NCBI RefSeq assembly: GCF_002999335.1
Contig: NW_020312117.1
Location: 24,109-88,108, forward strand
Source of the DNA: Cyclospora cayetanensis
Taxonomy: Eukaryota; Apicomplexa; Conoidasida; Eucoccidiorida; Eimeriidae
Length of the DNA: 64,000 nucleotides
Reading direction: 5' to 3'
In this document: positions 60,101 to 64,000 of the stretch, one piece after another
How positions within the stretch are numbered: the stretch's first letter is position 1
How the letters are laid out: every line of letters starts with the position of its first letter
Program-made: the position numbers and the translations under genes
The notes under the pieces: generated by a model
What the model saw: only the letters and a program-made list of their open reading frames with translations
Database searches by the model: none
What the model was told of the DNA's origin: nothing

Positions 60101-63100
60101 GTGGCTTTACAGTAGCCAGTCTGGCAAGTGTTGCTGCAGCGGCATATCAGGTACTGCGGCTACAGCTTCGGTGCTGCTGATAGCTCTTAATTATTTTTAG
60201 CGGGATTCGGCGAGCGGAGGGAGTGGCCTTTTTCTGAGGCGAATTTCATGGGGCGAACTCCCTTGAGGTGCCGTGTGCAGCTGCCTCTGTGTCTGCTGCG
60301 ACGCGTCAGGTGTATGGACAGCTGCTGCAGCAGTGGGGAAGCACGAGCAGCAGGAGGAGCGACCCCGTCAGTTGTGCCCAGGCCGCTTTGACTGTTGCGC
60401 GTGAGGCGGGTCGCTTTGTCAAGGGCTCCAGCCTTTCGCAGCGCTGCTGTGAGGGTTTCGCCGCACTCGAGACGTGGGAGTCTGGGAATGCTCCTGCTTG
60501 GGCTGCGTGTGGATTTCTGCCGCTCGTGCTTTGCGTTGAGTCGTATGAGTTGGAGCTGACGCCAGCCTCTTACGCCGAGAGGCAGCGACTTGTAGACGCA
60601 TACCTGAACGAAGCAGCTGCGGCAGCGGAAGCTGCAGAGGGTGCAGTGTCGGCAGCGGGGCAGCGCTGGGGAGGCGCTGGCTGGGAAGGAGGTGGCCGTC
60701 GAGTGCGTGGCGAGGATTCCGAGAAAGACAACAGCGGCTACAGCGGAAACAGCAGCAGCAGCTGCTGCTGCGGCAGAGGGAGCAAGGCCTTGCCGCCTCC
60801 AGAGAATCTGGAGAGACTCCTGGAAAAAATTGAGGCCAAACCCAAATTCAGCAGCGAAGGACATAGGACCCTCAAGTGGCGCAAGCGGCAAGCCCGTCTC
60901 CTCGTCAGCAAGTCGCATGCGCTGCAGTTTGCCCATTGCTATCTGCCTCAAGTATGACTGACACTTCGACCGATCTCCCTGCCCCCATCTCCCTCCAGTC
61001 GCAGTAACAGAGGCTACTTGCCGCGCAGTCCTCGAACAGCTCCTCTCTGACGCTGCAGCGTACAGAGCGCACCCTAGTGAGCGTCCTCTACAAATGCACA
61101 GTCAGACTCTCTCTCCCGTCCATTCATCTTTGACCCCATTTCTGCCTCAGAGCGCAACGTGCGGCATTGTAAGCTCACTCATTCTGGGAGCTCCCCTACC
61201 GGCTTCCTGGAGTCCGTGGGCAGACATCTCCCAGGGCCAGGAAGCCTTCCCTATTATCGCCATCAACGACGTCGACGCTGAGCCACCGCCAACAGACTTC
61301 TGGTACTATCCAGTCCCCCCTTTCTTCTCCTTGAAACTGGCGATCGTGACGCACATCGCTGTCTCTTTCTCTGCATACGTATATGTATGTATATGTATAT
61401 GTATATATGTATGTATGCATACGTATGTATGTATATGTATATGTTTATGTATATGTGCCATTGTTCGAAGCCTCTATAAAAGCTTTTGTGTTCTGCTACC
61501 TTCATGTCGATCCCTGATGCTGCCTGCCTGGCTGTCTGTGTTTTGAGTTGCGCCACTGCCGTTTGGACCGCCAGCCCGTTGCCTCGCAGCCTTCCCCTAG
61601 TCTCTTCCTTGCCGCCAGCCGTTCTGTCTCCCCTCTCGTTTGTAGCCATCGCTTTCTCTTGGCATTCGTCCTCCCCATCGCCGCTTGTCGTTTCTACTCT
61701 TCCCTTCCTTCTCTTGGGATTGTCTGTTCGCAAGCCCTTTACGGGATCTCTGAGGCACGTGTGCTTCGCTGCGCTGCACTGCGGAGGTGCTCGCTTGTCG
61801 GCAATTCGTACTTGCCGCTAATTCTACCCCTCCTCTCGTGTATGCGCAGCTATCAGACGAGGAATATCTTGTTTGGCCGCCTGCCCAGCTCCTCAATGCT
61901 CTGTCTCTGCACGGGATGTGTGCCTCCGGGAGTGGATACTACAGACTGGGAACGCATGTGCGTGACGGTTGGTTGGCATCTTTTCCCCTTCACTGCTGCT
62001 TGCTTCTCGCGAGGCGTTCTCTATGGCGCTTCCCGTGTGCCTCATCAGCTGAAGTTTGCACGCACGCTCAGCGTAGAGAGTGTGCAGCTCGATGCCTCGC
62101 GCTGCGTCTTTCTCTCTTTCTTTCTTTTTCTTTCTCTTTCTCTCTCTCTTTCTTTCTTTTGCTCTCTCTTTTTCTCTCTCTTTGGGGTTTTGGAGCTAGA
62201 GCGTCGCACGGCTGCCTAGAGGGCTGCAGCGAGGCAAGCGGGGCCTCGAAGAAGGCACTCAGAATGGGAGGGAGGGCATGCATTGGGTGGGATACACTTC
62301 AGCGTTGTTCGCGCCGCTATGCTAGGCCAGCGAAGGCGTGATGAGCGTGCGGTAGGGAAAACGCAGAAGCTTCAGGGAGGGCAGCAGAGGAAGTGCGAAC
62401 AGGCTGCTGCCTGTGTGTGTTCTTTGTGCAGCGAGCTGCCGAGCTATTGCGACGCCGTACGGGATCCTGTCACGGGACGAATTTACTGCGGAGGGGCGAA
62501 TCCTGCATTCCTCTCGGCCTTTAGGCCCATCGCCAGCTGCTCTGCTCACTGCCTATGCAGTCCAGAATACTGCGCCAATAGGTGTGAAGCGTCGGGCTGT
62601 TTTTAGGCAGCCACCGTGCCGTAGCCATACTGCGGAACAAGGGTGCAATGGGAGAGACACACTGACACCGCGGGATTCAGCCTGAGCAGTACCCTTTTCT
62701 TAGTGAATAGAGGGGGGCCCCACAGCTGACGGCTCGGCAACGGAAGGGGTCTCTGCCGCCAGCTGCCTTTACGCGTTCTTGTTGCTTCTTTGCGCAGCGT
62801 TGGAGGTATTGTGTTTATGTTTGTGTACGTATTTCTATGTGTGTATTTGTGTGCGTATTCGTGTGTGTGGCAGGCTTCCTGAGGACCTGCAGTATCGCGT
62901 GGCAGTTGCCAAGACGCGACATGCGGGGTGGGAACTTCGGACGCTGGTGGGTATATACGACACCGAATGTTTTGGCCTTCTGCTGTGTGGTGTCTTTTAG
63001 CCTCTATATAGGGTTACATCGAGATACTGGTATGCAGGTTCTACCTCAGAAGGAGGGGAGCTTGCCAAAAATCAGGGTCTGTATGGCCTGCTGCTACTTA

Positions 63101-63863
63101 TGGGCTGCTCAGGAGGCGATTCCAAAGGGGGCCTTCATCATGCAGTACGTCGGAGAAGTCATTCCCAGAGCCGTTATGGATGGTCGCTCGAGACAGGAAG
63201 CCCGCAGAGGCTACCACAACTATTGCATGGAAGCAGTTGGAGAGGAAAGAGATCTGGAATACGACTGGGCTGCCCCTTGCATCGATTCACTGGTACGCGC
63301 GTTAGCTCTGAAATACTTTTTTAAAGAGAAGAGACATTAGAGGCCACGCAGAACTGGGCACAGGCCATGAGGACTGCGGGAATTCCCGCAGCCTCAAGGC
63401 TTTGAGGTGCGTGCAGCCGACCCAGAAATGCCACACTGGACAGGCCTACTCAGGCGAGCACCTGCTTGCCAGGCAGTCTCGCCCCCCCGCAAGGCTGCCA
63501 ACTAACGTATTTATAGATATTTAAATCCTCGCCTCCACCTCCTCATCCCTGCTTGCGCGCGTGGGCATGTGTGCTTGCTCCTCAGTTCATAGGCAACGCG
63601 AGTCGCTTCTTGAACCATTCCTGCAACCCAAATGTTAGAGTAGCCACCATATGGCGAGGCCCTTCGCTGCCTTTAGTTGGAGTTTTCGCGCAGGAGGATA
63701 TTCCCGCAGGTGGGTCTCCCAGTCCTCTTGCACGCGCTCTTCCAACAAATTATCCAGAGGGTCGGTGTCTCTCTCGGGTGCACGCGCGTCGACATCCGAA
63801 ACAGGCGCAGCCACGCACACACACAGACACACACACACAGACACACACACAGACACACACACA

Positions 63864-63924
<61 letters not shown>

Positions 63925-64000
63925 CCCTATATATAGTTCTACGCCGGTTTACAAACAAGTATCCAAGGATTCTATTAGGGGGCCTTCCCCTCGGTGTGGT
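55588..64000 (+). CDS. SRA (YDG)-pre-SET-SET protein, SUVH-like histone methyltransferase, 3' end outside window
   Basis: Predicted histone lysine (H3K9-type) methyltransferase with a DNA-binding SRA domain, nuclear. Exons: 55588-56126, 56643-56838 (or ending 56821), 57587-57715, 58023-58132, 58344-58492, 58756-59421, 59746-59857, 60037-60150, about 60310-60951, 61151-about 61379, 61857-61957, 62432-62581, 62874-62946, 63113-63292, 63586-63709. SRA signs: RRELFLM, SILLNDSRFEDKGTMLIVHG, YPVRVIRGY and YAPEVGFRYDGLYRVV (rebuilt across an intron), then CVFKFLLL. Pre-SET: DISQGQEAFPIIAINDVD, CLCTGC, and C-x3-C-x-C-x4-CANR. SET: AGWELRTL, AFIMQYVGEV, and GNASRFLNHSCNPN, the cofactor-binding signature, then FAQEDIPAG. 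The final DY and post-SET cysteines lie outside the window. An insert of about 145 residues splits the SRA fold. Exon joins near 56.8-57.6 kb and 61.4 kb are uncertain. Confidence 0.85.
56178..56265. repeat. (TA)n-rich intron microsatellite
   Basis: Alternating TATA with interspersed TCTATA and GTATA in the first intron of the SRA-SET gene. Confidence 0.85.
56863..57180. repeat. Long pyrimidine tract of TCTCTCTTTCTG-type units
   Basis: About 320 bases are almost wholly C and T on the plus strand. A block of roughly 115 bases (several TCTCTTTCTG units, a TCTCTGTC run, then CTTGCTC) occurs twice in succession, and the tract ends in plain (TC)n at 57132-57180. It lies in an intron of the SRA-SET gene, so the long Leu/Ser open frames there are artefacts. 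Confidence 0.9.
57832..57925. repeat. 21-bp minisatellite
   Basis: About 4.5 tandem copies of a unit built on TTTCTTGCCATGCTTTC, in the intron 57716-58022 just before the SRA exon. The unit length is a multiple of three, so it leaves an open frame although it is probably not translated. Confidence 0.85.
58138..58206. repeat. CAG run in intron
   Basis: (CAG)n with TTT/GTT interruptions, starting five bases after the donor of the SRA exon that ends at 58132. Confidence 0.85.
59541..59697. repeat. 20-bp minisatellite
   Basis: Seven to eight near-perfect copies of TGCTCTACTCGTACTGCTGC in the intron 59422-59745 of the SRA-SET gene. One copy has TATACTC instead of TCTACTC. Confidence 0.92.
61376..61458. 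repeat. (TATG)n/(TA)n intron repeat
   Basis: Mixed GTATAT and GTATGT units at the presumed 3' edge of the exon holding the start of the pre-SET region. It hides the exact donor. Confidence 0.85.
62105..62183. repeat. Pyrimidine-rich intron tract
   Basis: TCTTTC and CTCTCT units between the two pre-SET exons. Confidence 0.8.
62805..62873. repeat. (TG)n-like tract at splice acceptor
   Basis: GTGT-rich sequence runs directly into the CAG acceptor of the exon starting at 62874. Confidence 0.75.
63814..63915. repeat. (CA)n microsatellite with GACA interruptions
   Basis: About 100 bases of CA, with periodic G interruptions in the first half and pure CA in the second. It lies in the intron after the SET exon ending at 63709. 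Confidence 0.95.

Overview
The window looks like nuclear DNA of a coccidian apicomplexan, most likely Eimeria. The protein-coding genes are mosaics of short exons with GT-AG introns. Some proteins carry long runs of Gln, Ala or Ser encoded by CAG/CTG triplets (the homopolymeric repeats known from Eimeria). Decayed Ty3/gypsy retroelements are present, and the gene set mixes plant/archaeal-like and eukaryotic families. I saw no bacterial operon structure, no rRNA or tRNA gene and no CRISPR array. Exon joins were worked out by hand: each proposed join keeps the reading frame and, where a family is recognisable, restores its motifs. They are predictions without transcript support.

Left part (1-31 kb, few triplet repeats): a C-terminal membrane exon at the edge; a 13-exon topoisomerase VI B subunit gene (1331-3493, +); an intronless six-helix membrane protein (5429-6265, +); a two-exon AT-hook protein (8919-10463, +); a three-exon orphan protein (15031-13019, -); a decayed gypsy element on the minus strand (about 16.5-21.7 kb); a four-exon L-asparaginase with a membrane anchor (23200-25790, +); and a five-exon four-helix membrane protein (30390-27454, -).

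Middle (31-43 kb): a second gypsy relic on the plus strand (about 32.4-36.6 kb) and a four-exon gene for a small secreted helical protein (41382-39412, -), in otherwise empty sequence.

Right part (43-64 kb, rich in CAG/CTG and other simple repeats): a seven-exon Na+/H+ exchanger (47534-43690, -); a 1748-residue low-complexity protein in seven exons (55234-49299, -); and, head to head with it across about 350 bp, a long multi-exon gene (55588 to beyond 64000, +) encoding an SRA/YDG domain followed by pre-SET and SET domains. That is the layout of plant SUVH (KRYPTONITE-type) histone H3K9 methyltransferases. The change from repeat-poor to repeat-rich sequence near 43-45 kb resembles the alternating segments described for E. 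tenella chromosome 1.

The genes do not form one pathway. The shared theme is chromatin and DNA topology (TOP6B, AT-hook protein, SRA-SET protein), plus membrane and secreted proteins. The SRA-SET gene is the most unusual item.
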